Positions 35,667-43,995 of a stretch of DNA of 64,000 nt are shown here, one piece after another. The position numbers were made by a program, and so were the translations under genes. Position 1 is the stretch's first letter; every line of letters starts with the position of its first letter. The stretch covers positions 124,001 to 188,000 of the forward strand of contig JBBRRA010000005.1 in the NCBI GenBank assembly GCA_038225475.1, given 5' to 3'. Source of the DNA: Polymorphobacter_B sp038225475. GTDB lineage: Bacteria > Pseudomonadota > Alphaproteobacteria > Sphingomonadales > Sphingomonadaceae. The notes beneath the pieces are model-generated. The model had not been told where the DNA came from. It saw nothing but the letters and a program-made list of their open reading frames with translations, and did no database searches.

Positions 35667-36641
35667 TCAAACCTCCAACACCACCTTCCCCGTTGCCTTG
35701 CGGTCCATCATCCACCGGATCGCCGCCGGGCCCTCGCTCAGCGCAAACTTCCGGCTGACATGCGGCCGCAGTTTGCCCGCTGCGTACCAGTCGAGCAATT
35801 CGCGCATATTCGCCTGATGCGCCGCCGGTTCGGCTTGCGTGAACGCGCCCCAGAACACACCGACGATCGATGCGCCCTTGATCAGCGGCAGGTTGAGCGG
35901 CAGCGACGGGATGTTGCCGCCGGCAAAGCCGACCACGAGATACCGCCCGTTCCAGCCGATCGAGCGGAACGCCGGTTCGGCTAATTTATCGCCGACCGGG
36001 TCATAGATCACATCGACGCCCTTGCCACCGGTCAGCCGCTTGACCTCGTCTTTCAGGTCGTGCGTCGAATAATTGATCGTCTCGTCGGCACCGTATTCGC
36101 GGCACAGCGCCAGTTTCTCGTCCGACGACGCCGCAGCGATCACCTTCGCGCCCATCAGCTTGGCGAGTTCGACCGCGGTCAACCCGACGCCGCCCGCCGC
36201 GCCCAGCACCAGCACGGTCTCGCCCGGCTGCAACCGCGCGCGCTGCTTCAACGCATGGTGCGAAGTGCCATAGGTCATCGTAAATCCCGCCGCGATGTCG
36301 AACGGCATGTCGCCTGCGATCGGGATCGTCTGCGCGACATTGGCGACCGCATATTCGGCAAACGCGCCGTTGCCGATCATCACCAGCGCACGGTCGCCGG
36401 GTTTGAACGCGGTCACGCCCTCCCCCACCGCATCGATGACGCCCGCCGCCTCGCCTCCCGGCGTGAACGGCAGTGCGGGTTTGAACTGGTACAGATTCTG
36501 GATGATCAGCGTGTCGGGGAAGTTGACGCCCGCCGCATGCACCTTGAGCCGCACCTGGCCACGCCCGGGCTCGGGCAGCGCCACGTCGTGCACCACCAGT
36601 TTCTCCGGCGGACCATGCTCAACACACTGAACGGCTTTCAT
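35667..36641 (-). CDS. NADPH:quinone oxidoreductase-family MDR protein
   Basis: A 324-residue zinc-free medium-chain dehydrogenase/reductase. The opening MKAVQCVEHGPPEKLVV, the GVNFPDTLIIQ block and the NADPH loop VLGAAGGVGLTAVELAK are typical of the quinone oxidoreductase/acrylyl-CoA reductase-like group. No structural-zinc cysteine cluster is seen. GGAG precedes the ATG. A TTGACA-type promoter on the minus strand lies about 120 bp upstream. The physiological substrate is unknown. Acryloyl-CoA reduction is possible in this superfamily, but there is no specific evidence for it here. Confidence 0.85.
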   Translation of the reverse strand: MKAVQCVEHGPPEKLVVHDVALPEPGRGQVRLKVHAAGVNFPDTLIIQNLYQFKPALPFTPGGEAAGVIDAVGEGVTAFKPGDRALVMIGNGAFAEYAVANVAQTIPIAGDMPFDIAAGFTMTYGTSHHALKQRARLQPGETVLVLGAAGGVGLTAVELAKLMGAKVIAAASSDEKLALCREYGADETINYSTHDLKDEVKRLTGGKGVDVIYDPVGDKLAEPAFRSIGWNGRYLVVGFAGGNIPSLPLNLPLIKGASIVGVFWGAFTQAEPAAHQANMRELLDWYAAGKLRPHVSRKFALSEGPAAIRWMMDRKATGKVVLEV

Positions 36642-36721
36642 TCCCCAAGGCTCCTTATGCGGTTTGCGCGGACCTTAGCGTCGGCAGGCGGCGGTGCCAA
36701 CGGCATCGCTTGAGCACAGAC

Positions 36722-36766
36722 TTGACAAATATAACCGTATAGGATAGTACTGCGCAATGCTGTCAA
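36722..36766. promoter_or_regulatory. Face-to-face TTGACA promoter elements
   Basis: TTGACA at 36722-36727 (plus) and TTGACA on the minus strand (36766-36761) face each other across 33 AT-rich bases. The minus element, with CCTATA or CTATAC 17-18 bp on, fits a promoter for the quinone oxidoreductase gene. The plus element, with ATAGTA 16 bp on, would read toward the 3' end of oxyR, where no plus-strand gene was recognised. Confidence 0.45.
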
Positions 36767-36886
36767 AACCATGCCCTGTGTCGTTCACCGCCGCCAATGC
36801 CGCTTCGAACGGGTGGTCGATGCCCCGCCGACGTGTCGTCAACTTCATCAACTTTGCATAGCTCGACGATGCGACTCGGCCAGGGT

Positions 36887-37786
36887 TCAACCCGCCGCCG
36901 CCAATAGCGCCCGACCGAGCAGCTCGAACTCGGCAGCGCGCGGGCTGCTGGCGCGCCACGCCAGCGCGATCGACCGGCTGGCATGCGTTCCCGCCACCGG
37001 GCGCGCCAGCACCGGCGTGTTGAGCAGGATGCCCGCGTCGATCGCCATCTTGGGCAACAATGTCAGGCCCAGCCGGTTGGCGACCATCTGCACCAGCGTG
37101 TGCAGCGAGGTGCCGAGGATGGCGCTGTCGGCGCGCAACTCGGGTCGGCCACAGGCGGCAAGCGCATGATCCTTGAGGCAATGCCCATCCTCGAGCAGCA
37201 GCAGCCGGGTCTCGTCGATCAACGCCGGCGGCATCAGCAGCGGCGGATCGGCCAGGTCTTCGGGATGGAAGGCGAGGTAGAACGGATCGTCGAACAGCGG
37301 CATCGTCACCACGTCGCCGCACGCATAGGGCAGTGCCAGCAGCACGCAGTCGAGCTGCCCGCGCCCAAGCGCCTCGCACGCCGCGCCGGTCACCTCCTCG
37401 CGCAGGTACAGCTTGAGGTCGGGGAAGGCGCGGCGCAGTTCGGGCAGCAGCCGCGGCAGCAGGAACGGCGCGATCGTCGGGATCACGCCAAGCCGCAACT
37501 CGCCGCCCAGCGGCTTTGCCGCCGCAGTCGCCAGTTCGGCGAGCTCGTCGGCCTCGCGCAGCACGATATACGCTTTGGCGACGACGCGCTCGCCGACGGG
37601 CGTGAAGCGCACGACGCGCCGGGTCCGTTCGACAAGCACCACGTCGAGCAGCGTCTCGAGTTCGCGCAGACCCGCCGACAGCGTCGATTGCGTGACAAAG
37701 GATGCGGCCGCCGCCCGCCCGAAATGGCCATGCTTGTGAAGCGCGGTCAGATACTGGAGCTGCTTTAACGTCGGCAGGAACGCCAT
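36887..37786 (-). CDS. oxyR: Hydrogen peroxide-sensing LysR regulator OxyR
   Basis: A 299-residue LysR-type regulator. The HTH (LKQLQYLTALHKHGHFGRAAAASFVTQSTLSAGLREL) is OxyR-like, and the two redox cysteines are C203 (EDGHCLKDHA) and C212 (LAACGRP), spaced nine residues apart exactly as in E. coli C199/C208. It is divergent from ahpC-ahpD, a classic OxyR target, with 98 bp between the starts. Oxidised OxyR should activate the peroxidase genes. Confidence 0.95.
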   Translation of the reverse strand: MAFLPTLKQLQYLTALHKHGHFGRAAAASFVTQSTLSAGLRELETLLDVVLVERTRRVVRFTPVGERVVAKAYIVLREADELAELATAAAKPLGGELRLGVIPTIAPFLLPRLLPELRRAFPDLKLYLREEVTGAACEALGRGQLDCVLLALPYACGDVVTMPLFDDPFYLAFHPEDLADPPLLMPPALIDETRLLLLEDGHCLKDHALAACGRPELRADSAILGTSLHTLVQMVANRLGLTLLPKMAIDAGILLNTPVLARPVAGTHASRSIALAWRASSPRAAEFELLGRALLAAAG

Positions 37787-37884
37787 CGGTTCAATCGATC
37801 ACAGTTGGAGATATTATCAATTGGATCGATACATCGACTTGCTTCAGGTGCACAACGCGTTTCACAACCAACCGGAGAAATACC
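37787..37884. promoter_or_regulatory. oxyR-ahpC divergent control region
   Basis: This 98-bp region is AT-richer than its surroundings and holds ATCGAT twice (37795-37800 and 37824-37829), flanking GATATTATC. OxyR usually contacts four short elements spaced 10-11 bp apart over about 40 bp, which this span could accommodate. No exact consensus match was found, so it is a candidate only. Confidence 0.4.
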
Positions 37885-38430
37885 ATGCTCAGCGTCGGCG
37901 ACCATTTTCCAGAATTCACCCTCCCGGTTCAGCAGGGCATCGGCGCCCTGCCGGGCGGCGAGACGCTCAACGTCAACACCGCCTTCCCCGGCAAGTGGAA
38001 AGTGCTGTTCTTCTGGCCCAAGGATTTCACCTTCATCTGCCCGACCGAAATCATCGGCTACGGCGAACTCGCGCATGACTTCGCCGACCGCGATGCCGTG
38101 CTGATCGGCGGCTCGACCGACACCGACTTCGTTCATTTCGCCTGGCGCAAGTCCGACGAGCGGCTCGCGAAGGCGGATTTCCCGTGGCTCGCCGATAACA
38201 AGCAGCAGCTGACCAAGGCGCTCGGGATCATCGATCACGACGCCGGCGTGGCGCTCCGCGCGACGTTCATCGTCGACCCCGAGAACGTCATTCAGCACAT
38301 CACGGTGAACGGCCTCAACGTCGGCCGCAACCCGGCCGAGACGCTGCGCATCCTCGACGCGCTGCAGACCGACGAGCTTTGCCCGTGCAACTGGAAAGAG
38401 GGCGAAGAAGTCCTGAAGCCGGCGGCGTAA
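37885..38430 (+). CDS. ahpC: Peroxiredoxin (alkyl hydroperoxide reductase AhpC type)
   Basis: A 181-residue typical 2-Cys peroxiredoxin. Peroxidatic Cys52 lies in FTFICPTE and resolving cysteines C166/C168 lie in ELCPCNWKEG near the C-terminus. It reduces H2O2 and organic peroxides in the cytoplasm. It is paired with AhpD rather than AhpF, as in mycobacteria, so AhpD is the likely reductant. The ribosome site CGGAGAA precedes the ATG at 37885. A longer upstream frame is not supported because it crosses the oxyR promoter region. Confidence 0.95.
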   Translation: MLSVGDHFPEFTLPVQQGIGALPGGETLNVNTAFPGKWKVLFFWPKDFTFICPTEIIGYGELAHDFADRDAVLIGGSTDTDFVHFAWRKSDERLAKADFPWLADNKQQLTKALGIIDHDAGVALRATFIVDPENVIQHITVNGLNVGRNPAETLRILDALQTDELCPCNWKEGEEVLKPAA

Positions 38431-38440
38431 GCGCTGCCCA

Positions 38441-38491
38441 GCCGTGCGCCGTGCAGGGGGCGGACTTCGCGTCCGCTGCACGGCGCACGGC
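38441..38491 (+). promoter_or_regulatory. Large hairpin between ahpC and ahpD
   Basis: GCCGTGCGCCGTGCAG (38441-38456) pairs perfectly with CTGCACGGCGCACGGC (38476-38491), a 16-bp stem, with an inner CGGAC-TTCGC-GTCCG hairpin. No T-run follows, so it is more likely an RNA-stability or processing element giving unequal ahpC and ahpD levels than a terminator. Confidence 0.65.
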
Positions 38492-38571
38492 ACCTTGCGC
38501 AAGTCCGACCGACGGGCATTTGCCCGACCGGCGGCGCGGCGGTGCCGCACGCGCTCAACGAGGAGTTACCA

Positions 38572-39093
38572 ATGTCGCTTAACGATCTTGCCCGCACGCT
38601 TCCCGACTATGCCAAGGACCTGCGCCTCAACATGTCGTCGCTGCTGACCGAGCAGCAACTCAATGACCAGCAAAAGTACGGCACCATCGTCGCTTGTGCG
38701 CATGCGGCAGGCTATGGCCCGCTGATCGCAGCCGCCGAAAGCGAAGCGGCCGACAAGCTGACCGAAGCGGCGATGACTGCAGCCAAGGCCGCGGCGTCGA
38801 TCATGGCGATGAACAATATTTACTACCGGTTCGCGCATCTGGCGACGAACAAGGAATATCTGACGCGTCCGGCCAAGCTGCGGATGAACATCATCGGCAC
38901 GCCCGGCATCGACAAAGCCGATTTCGAGCTGTTCTGCCTTGCAGTTTCAGCGGTCAACGGCTGCGGCATGTGCATCGACGCGCATGAAAAGGTGCTGCTT
39001 GCCGCCAATGTCCCGATCGACACGATCCAGACTGCAGCGCGGATTGCGGCCGTCGTGCACGGCATTGCGCGCTCGCTCGCCGCAATCAGCTAA
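38572..39093 (+). CDS. ahpD: Alkyl hydroperoxidase AhpD (carboxymuconolactone decarboxylase fold)
   Basis: A 173-residue AhpD. The redox-active CxxC is C131/C134 in NGCGMCIDAHEK, with the proton-relay His138 four residues on. In AhpC/AhpD systems it passes electrons from lipoylated proteins to AhpC. GAGGAG lies well placed before the ATG at 38572. It is second in the oxyR-controlled ahpC-ahpD unit. Confidence 0.94.
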   Translation: MSLNDLARTLPDYAKDLRLNMSSLLTEQQLNDQQKYGTIVACAHAAGYGPLIAAAESEAADKLTEAAMTAAKAAASIMAMNNIYYRFAHLATNKEYLTRPAKLRMNIIGTPGIDKADFELFCLAVSAVNGCGMCIDAHEKVLLAANVPIDTIQTAARIAAVVHGIARSLAAIS

Positions 39094-39094
39094 C

Positions 39095-39119
39095 AGGGGC
39101 GGCCATTGCGGCCGCCCCT
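39095..39119. terminator. GC-rich stem-loop between ahpD and the convergent gene
   Basis: AGGGGCGGCC (39095-39104), loop ATTGC, GGCCGCCCCT (39110-39119). The perfect 10-bp stem lies two bases after the ahpD stop and 17 bp beyond the end of the convergent gene, so it could serve both. No T-run is present. Confidence 0.6.
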
Positions 39120-39135
39120 CGAAGTTCAGATCGAA

Positions 39136-39618
39136 CTATAGCTCGGTTGCAATACCGGTGCTGCCGGCTCGGGCTGCCGAACCATAATAGGTATCGACTT
39201 CCTTGCCGTATTCGGCGCGGTCCAGTTCATCACGCGAGTAGTTCGGAGCCTTGACCAGATCATCGGCGCTATGCTGAACATTATAGCCGCCTTTGCTCTC
39301 GTCATAGCTCAGCACGTCCCATGGCAGCGGATGATAGCGTTCGCCGATGCCCAGAAAGCCGCCGAACGACATCACCGCATACGCCACGGTGCCGCGCCGT
39401 TTGTGGAGCATGACAGAATCGATCGTGCCGATCCGGTCACCGGCATTATTGTACACGGCAGTGCCCTGCACCTTGTCGGCAGAAATCAGGGCATTGGTTT
39501 CGTCGGTGCTGGTGCCGTCATTCGTCCGGTCTCCGCCGACCGACGAGAGCTCGTCGGCGGTCAGACCGTCAGCATATTCGGCACTGCGACCAGCTGAATT
39601 GAAAGTGTCTTGGGTCAT
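39136..39618 (-). CDS. PRC-barrel domain protein
   Basis: A 160-residue acidic, soluble protein with one PRC-barrel domain at about 40-125 (ISADKVQGTAVYNNAGDRIGTIDSV, then VAYAVMSFGGFLGIGERYHPLPWDVL). Such proteins are abundant in sphingomonads and rhizobia and are often stress-induced. The specific role is unknown. I chose the ATG at 39618 (MTQDTFNSAG), with GGAGGA a few bases upstream; a longer in-frame start adds 12 residues. Confidence 0.85.
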   Translation of the reverse strand: MTQDTFNSAGRSAEYADGLTADELSSVGGDRTNDGTSTDETNALISADKVQGTAVYNNAGDRIGTIDSVMLHKRRGTVAYAVMSFGGFLGIGERYHPLPWDVLSYDESKGGYNVQHSADDLVKAPNYSRDELDRAEYGKEVDTYYGSAARAGSTGIATEL

Positions 39619-39765
39619 CGGATCCTCCGCTTGCGGGAAGCCCTTGATGGGCACTGGGGGAACGGACGGCGGGCTTGTCGAGTTCCAGGATTTGGCCGCA
39701 CTGGCAATCGGCCGGTCGCAGGTTTATGCTCGGTTCAGCCAGCGACAGAGATTGCTGGGGAGAAT

Positions 39766-40449
39766 ATGATGTTAGGTTCGTTGATCGCCTATCTCGATGC
39801 TATCAAGGCGCGCGACCCCGCAGCCAGGTCGCGGTGGGAAATCCTGCTCTATCCGGGCGTGCTCGCTTTGGTGCTCCACCGCGTCGCGCATGCCTTCTAT
39901 CGCGCTCGCCTTTATCTGTTGGCGCGTGCGGTCAACCACTTGTCCCGCTTTTTGACGGCGATCGACATTCACCCCGGCGCCACCATCGGCAAGCGCTTCT
40001 TCATCGACCATGGCTTCGTCGTGATCGGCGAGACAGCACAGATCGGTGACGACGTGACCATTTATCAATGTGTGACACTGGGCGGCACCGATCCCGCGAA
40101 CGGCATTGCCGGCAAGCGCCATCCGACACTCGGCGACGGGGTGATTGTCGGATCAGGCGCGCAGGTGCTCGGGCCGATCATCGTCGGTACGCGCGCACGA
40201 ATCGGGGCCAATGCCGTGGTGACCCGCGATGTTCCCGACGGCGCAACGATGGTCGGCATCCCGGCGCGTTCGACGCTGGTCGATGCAACCGCCTATGCCA
40301 AGCCGTTCATGCCCTATGGCACACCGTGCAGCCAGCTTTACGATCCCGAGACGCAAAAGCTCGAGATCCTGCGCTGCGAGATGGAAAAGCTACGCGCCCG
40401 CATCGATGCGTTGACCGAAGCCGACGCGCCGAAGTCGAGCCAAGGCTGA
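39766..40449 (+). CDS. cysE: Serine O-acetyltransferase-like hexapeptide transferase
   Basis: A 227-residue left-handed beta-helix acetyltransferase. The N-terminal helical part (AIKARDPAARSRWEILLYPGVLALVLHR) and the hexapeptide repeats with DIHPGATIGKRFFIDHGFVVIGE match short CysE/EpsC serine acetyltransferases (serine + acetyl-CoA to O-acetylserine, cysteine pathway). Two adjacent ATGs (39766 and 39769) follow GGGGAG. The gene ends six bases before the DUF2794 gene. Confidence 0.88.
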   Translation: MMLGSLIAYLDAIKARDPAARSRWEILLYPGVLALVLHRVAHAFYRARLYLLARAVNHLSRFLTAIDIHPGATIGKRFFIDHGFVVIGETAQIGDDVTIYQCVTLGGTDPANGIAGKRHPTLGDGVIVGSGAQVLGPIIVGTRARIGANAVVTRDVPDGATMVGIPARSTLVDATAYAKPFMPYGTPCSQLYDPETQKLEILRCEMEKLRARIDALTEADAPKSSQG

Positions 40450-40455
40450 GTACGC

Positions 40456-40791
40456 TTGTCGAACGTCACGCCGCTTCCCCGCCGCGCACCGCAAACGGTA
40501 TTCGACCGGGTCGAGTTGAACGCGATCCTGAACGTCTATGGCCGGATGGTCGCGGCGGGGCATTGGCGCGACTATGCGATCGACCTCGGCACCGAAGCGG
40601 CGACCTTCGCGGCGTTTCGCCGGGCGAGCGAGCGCCCCGAGGTGCAGGTGTTGAAAATCCCCGCACTGCGCAACAAACAGGGCATGTACGCCTTGCTCGG
40701 CGAAGCCGGCGCGGTGTTGAAACGCGGCCATGAACTGAGTTCGGTGCTCGCACCGCTCGAGCGCAAGCTGCTCAAGCTCGTCGAAGCCTAG
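40456..40791 (+). CDS. DUF2794 family protein
   Basis: A 111-residue cytoplasmic protein of the alphaproteobacterial DUF2794 family, recognised from FDRVELNAILNVYGRMVAAGHWRDYAIDLG and RNKQGMYALLGEAGAVLKRGHEL. The start appears to be TTG at 40456 (MSNVTPLPRR), six bases after the cysE-like gene. No function is established for the family. It overlaps the end of the convergent membrane-protein gene by four bases. Confidence 0.87.
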   Translation: MSNVTPLPRRAPQTVFDRVELNAILNVYGRMVAAGHWRDYAIDLGTEAATFAAFRRASERPEVQVLKIPALRNKQGMYALLGEAGAVLKRGHELSSVLAPLERKLLKLVEA

Positions 40792-41813
40792 ACCGCAGAC
40801 GCAGGCAACCGCGCAGCAACGCCGCCGGGCAGCAGCGCCAGGACCCGCGCGCGGATCGGTCTCCACGCCGCAGAGAGCAGCACCAAAAACAACCCGATTA
40901 CCAACGCCGTCACCCCGAAACTCGCCGACAGGTCGCCTTGGCCGACAAGGTGCTGAACCGCGTAAATGACGTAGAACAGCGCCGACACCAGCAGCGCACG
41001 GCGATCGATCGCGAGCGCGACGATTGTCAGCGCGCAGTACGCAAGGATAACGATAAGCGCCGCGCCGCCGCCGGCGTCGCTTTGCGTCAGCCCTGCCAGA
41101 GTAAACACGGGATGGACGATCAGCGGCGCCGCCAGAAGATGAAGCCAGAAGGCGACATCCGTCCGCCGCGTGACGCGCGCTCGGTCACGGGTATCGAACC
41201 ACATTGCCAAGGCGAAAACCGCTAGCCCTGACCCAAGCAGGGTTAATAACATCGCCGTCTGGGTGTGCGATGCCACGCCGGTCACCGCGACCGCCATCAT
41301 GACCAACGCTCCGGCACCCGCAGCCGCAGTGATCGGCACCATGAAGCGCCGCCAATGGAGCCAAGCCGCGCCGGCAGCGACTGCTGCGGCCGCGACGATC
41401 CCAGGCGATCCACCGCTCGCATTGTTGAACGATGTGCCGCCAGTAAACAAAACCAGTCCGCAGACGAATATCGCCAGCACGAACGCCAACAGAAGCGCGA
41501 TGCTCGGCAGCGCCATGCGCCGCATCCGCGTGAAATATTCAGCCAACCCCCAGCTCGCCGCAGCTACCCCCGCTGCACCGACCACCGGCGACAGGCCGCC
41601 GCCGATTGCGCCGACCGCGAACAGCAACAGCCCGATCGCAATCGTGACGAAAATATCGTTAAACCCGGTTAACAACCGGAATTGTTCGTCGTCGGGGCCA
41701 GCCGCACCCCGGCGAAGATCACGCGTAAACGTGACGAGACGTTCCCGCGTCGCCGCATCGAGGACTCCAGCGGTGACCGCAGCATCGAGATCGCGTTCTT
41801 CAATCATGTTCAT
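40788..41813 (-). CDS. Multi-pass membrane protein of unknown function
   Basis: A 341-residue protein with a roughly 50-residue soluble N-terminal region (MNMIEERDLDAAVTAGVLDAATRERLVTF, like the N-terminus of DUF2157/DUF4401 proteins), then about nine or ten hydrophobic helices to the end. No transport or catalytic motif was recognised. A second ATG two codons on is an equally good start. Upstream lies 107 bp without a gene. Confidence 0.6.
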   Translation of the reverse strand: MNMIEERDLDAAVTAGVLDAATRERLVTFTRDLRRGAAGPDDEQFRLLTGFNDIFVTIAIGLLLFAVGAIGGGLSPVVGAAGVAAASWGLAEYFTRMRRMALPSIALLLAFVLAIFVCGLVLFTGGTSFNNASGGSPGIVAAAAVAAGAAWLHWRRFMVPITAAAGAGALVMMAVAVTGVASHTQTAMLLTLLGSGLAVFALAMWFDTRDRARVTRRTDVAFWLHLLAAPLIVHPVFTLAGLTQSDAGGGAALIVILAYCALTIVALAIDRRALLVSALFYVIYAVQHLVGQGDLSASFGVTALVIGLFLVLLSAAWRPIRARVLALLPGGVAARLPASAV

Positions 41814-41920
41814 GCCCTACCGTTCTATCAGGGCAATACAGTGCAAATTTGCGATGGTCAATTCGCTGGCTGGAGCCACCGCCGACGCTGGCGCATCGGC
41901 GGTAGCTCCAATTTTCCGGC

Positions 41921-42214
41921 TTATTTCGGTTGCTGCGGATCCATCGAACCCATTGGCGCTGCCGGTGAAGCGGGAGCGGGCGGCGTCGTGGCCATTCCAC
42001 CGGCCGCGGATCCGTTGGCACTCGCGGGAGCCATGCTCATACCGGCGCCGGCAGAGTCCATCGAAGCCAGCTGTTTGTTGTTAAGATCACGCGTAGCAAC
42101 CGAGCCAGTTGCCTTGTGGCCAGCCGCCGATTTGTGGTGGTGCATACGGGCGTCGGCAGCGCCAGCGGTAAGCGCCAGCGCGGCCACGGCAGCAACGATG
42201 AAAGTGCGGGTCAT
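41921..42214 (-). CDS. Small exported low-complexity protein
   Basis: A 97-residue protein with a clean signal peptide (MTRTFIVAAVAALALTAGAADA), then MHHHKSAAGHK and an Ala/Ser/Met/Pro-rich mature part (MAPASANGSAAGGMATTPPA). The HHH and several methionines could bind metal, but this is speculation. GGAACAG precedes the ATG at 42214. No family was recognised. Confidence 0.65.
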   Translation of the reverse strand: MTRTFIVAAVAALALTAGAADARMHHHKSAAGHKATGSVATRDLNNKQLASMDSAGAGMSMAPASANGSAAGGMATTPPAPASPAAPMGSMDPQQPK

Positions 42215-42289
42215 AGACTGTTCCTTTCGGATTAAGCCCCTGCACCCCAACGCTTGCTGGCCCGGTTAGTTGCTTGCCGGGCGCGCACC

Positions 42290-43186
42290 CTAGCGGGGGC
42301 CGCCGAGCGCCACCTGCCCCTGTGCCGATCCATTGTCGGGAACGAGCTCGTCAGCACGGTCGCTGATTTCGGCAAACCGCGCTGCCACCGTTTCCGGCGT
42401 CATGTCGGCGGGTTCGACATGGATACCGCGTGTCAACGTGACATAGCTGCGTTCGAAGCCACCGCCACCGGCGTTTATGACGGCATTCGACGGAGCGTCA
42501 TCACTGACGAGATACAGCGCAGCGGGAACGACAGTTTCGGGGCCAAGCTTGGCGAGCATCTCGGGCGGCAACAGATCCTCGGTCATCCGCGTCGCGGCGA
42601 CGGGCGCGACGGTGTTGACGCGGATATCGTATTTCGAACCCTCTAGCGTGAGCGTCTTCATCAAACCGACCAGCCCGAGCTTGGCCGCGCCATAATTCGC
42701 CTGCCCAAAATTACCGTATAGACCGGTCGAGCTCGTCGTCATCAGCACCCGCCCGAAAGCCTGTTCGCGCATCGTTTCCCACACAGCCTTCGTGCAGGTA
42801 ACCGACCCCATCAAATGCACATCGATAACCTGACGGAAGTCCTCGAGCGTCATCTTGACGAAGGTCTTATCCCGCAGGATGCCGGCATTGTTGATCAGGA
42901 TATCTATCCGTCCCCAGCGATCCTTGACGAAATGGACCATCTTTTCGATTGCAGCAGCATCGGTCACGCTGGCGCTATTTGCCATCGCCTCGCCGCCCGC
43001 AGCGAGGATTTCGTCAACCACGATCTGTGCAGCGCCGATCGAGCTACCCGAGCCATCGCGCGCGCCGCCCAGATCATTGACCACCACCTTGGCACCGCGT
43101 GCGGCGAGCGCGAGCGCGTAAGCGCGTCCCAACCCGCCGCCCGCTCCGGTAACGATAGCGACTCGATTGTCGAAGCGAATGGTCAT
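42290..43186 (-). CDS. SDR-family 3-hydroxyacyl-CoA dehydrogenase-like protein
   Basis: A 298-residue short-chain dehydrogenase of the MFE-2/HSD17B4-like group. It has TGAGGGLGRAYA at the cofactor site, a long insert GARDGSGSSIGAAQIVVDEI, NNAGILRDKTFVKMT, YGAAK in the active site, and a C-terminal extension (HVEPADMTPETVAARFAEI). This architecture usually marks (3R)-hydroxyacyl-CoA dehydrogenases in fatty acid or sterol-type degradation. GGAGGCA precedes the ATG. Confidence 0.87.
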   Translation of the reverse strand: MTIRFDNRVAIVTGAGGGLGRAYALALAARGAKVVVNDLGGARDGSGSSIGAAQIVVDEILAAGGEAMANSASVTDAAAIEKMVHFVKDRWGRIDILINNAGILRDKTFVKMTLEDFRQVIDVHLMGSVTCTKAVWETMREQAFGRVLMTTSSTGLYGNFGQANYGAAKLGLVGLMKTLTLEGSKYDIRVNTVAPVAATRMTEDLLPPEMLAKLGPETVVPAALYLVSDDAPSNAVINAGGGGFERSYVTLTRGIHVEPADMTPETVAARFAEISDRADELVPDNGSAQGQVALGGPR

Positions 43187-43264
43187 GATGGGGTGCCTCC
43201 CGAATAGTGCGGCCGGACGCTTAGAACAGACCGGGGCCTATGGGAAGCGGTCGACTCGACGGCG

Positions 43265-43978
43265 TTAGCTTGCGAGGCGCACAAGCGCGGCCGGCTCGAG
43301 GTCGAGCGCATAGCCGGCCGAACGGACAGTGCGGATCACATCGGGCAGATCGTCGCCGTTGATGGCCTTGCGCAAGCGCCGGATATGGACGTCGACTGTG
43401 CGCTGTTCGACATAGACGTCGCGGCCCCAAACGGCATCGAGAAGCTGCTCACGGCTGAACACACGGCCCGGATGTTCGAGGAAATGGCGCAACAGGCGGA
43501 ACTCAGTCGGTCCGAGCTGCACTGCGGCGCCGTCGCGTGCCACCCGATGCGCTGCGGTGTCCATCGTGATACCGGCATAGTCGAGATTACCCCCGGACAG
43601 TGCCGGTCGCAAGCGACGCAATACCGCTCGAACGCGCGCAATCAGTTCGCGCGGCGAAAACGGCTTGGTAACATAATCATCCGCTCCGGTTTCCAACCCG
43701 CGAATGCGGTCGGCCTCCTCGGCGCGCGCGGTCAGCATGACAATCGGCAGATTTGCCGTAGCTGACGAGCGTCGCAAACGACGACAGACCTCGATTCCCG
43801 ACAAATTGGCGATCATCCAATCGAGGATGACGAGATCGGGTTTTTCCTCCTCGGCCAAGACCAACGCTTCTTCGCCGTCGCTGGTCTGCAGGACGGCAAA
43901 GCCCTCCTTTTCCAGATTATAGCTGACCAGCTCGACGAGATTGGCGTCGTCCTCGACGAGCAGGATTTTCGGCTTCAT
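43265..43978 (-). CDS. phoB: Phosphate regulon response regulator PhoB
   Basis: A 237-residue OmpR-family response regulator. The receiver has the acidic pocket (EDDANL), phospho-acceptor Asp53 in LVILDWM and the lysine in DYVTKPFSP. The winged-helix domain reads LGPTEFRLLRHFLEHPGRVFSREQLLDAVWG. The neighbours phoU and phoR confirm the assignment. When phosphorylated by PhoR under low phosphate it activates Pho genes. It starts 17 bp after phoU. Confidence 0.94.
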   Translation of the reverse strand: MKPKILLVEDDANLVELVSYNLEKEGFAVLQTSDGEEALVLAEEEKPDLVILDWMIANLSGIEVCRRLRRSSATANLPIVMLTARAEEADRIRGLETGADDYVTKPFSPRELIARVRAVLRRLRPALSGGNLDYAGITMDTAAHRVARDGAAVQLGPTEFRLLRHFLEHPGRVFSREQLLDAVWGRDVYVEQRTVDVHIRRLRKAINGDDLPDVIRTVRSAGYALDLEPAALVRLAS

Positions 43979-43995
43979 GGCGCTGGCGCTCCGGA

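Noticed and set aside
35667..36641. A second acryloyl-CoA reductase serving the 3-hydroxypropionate route
   Set aside because: The protein belongs to the broad quinone-oxidoreductase MDR group. Nothing specific ties it to acryloyl-CoA, and Pcs already has its own reductase domain.
36771..36886. Small protein gene between the quinone oxidoreductase gene and oxyR
   Set aside because: Short frames exist on both strands, but none has a ribosome site or family resemblance, and those on the plus strand run antisense into oxyR.
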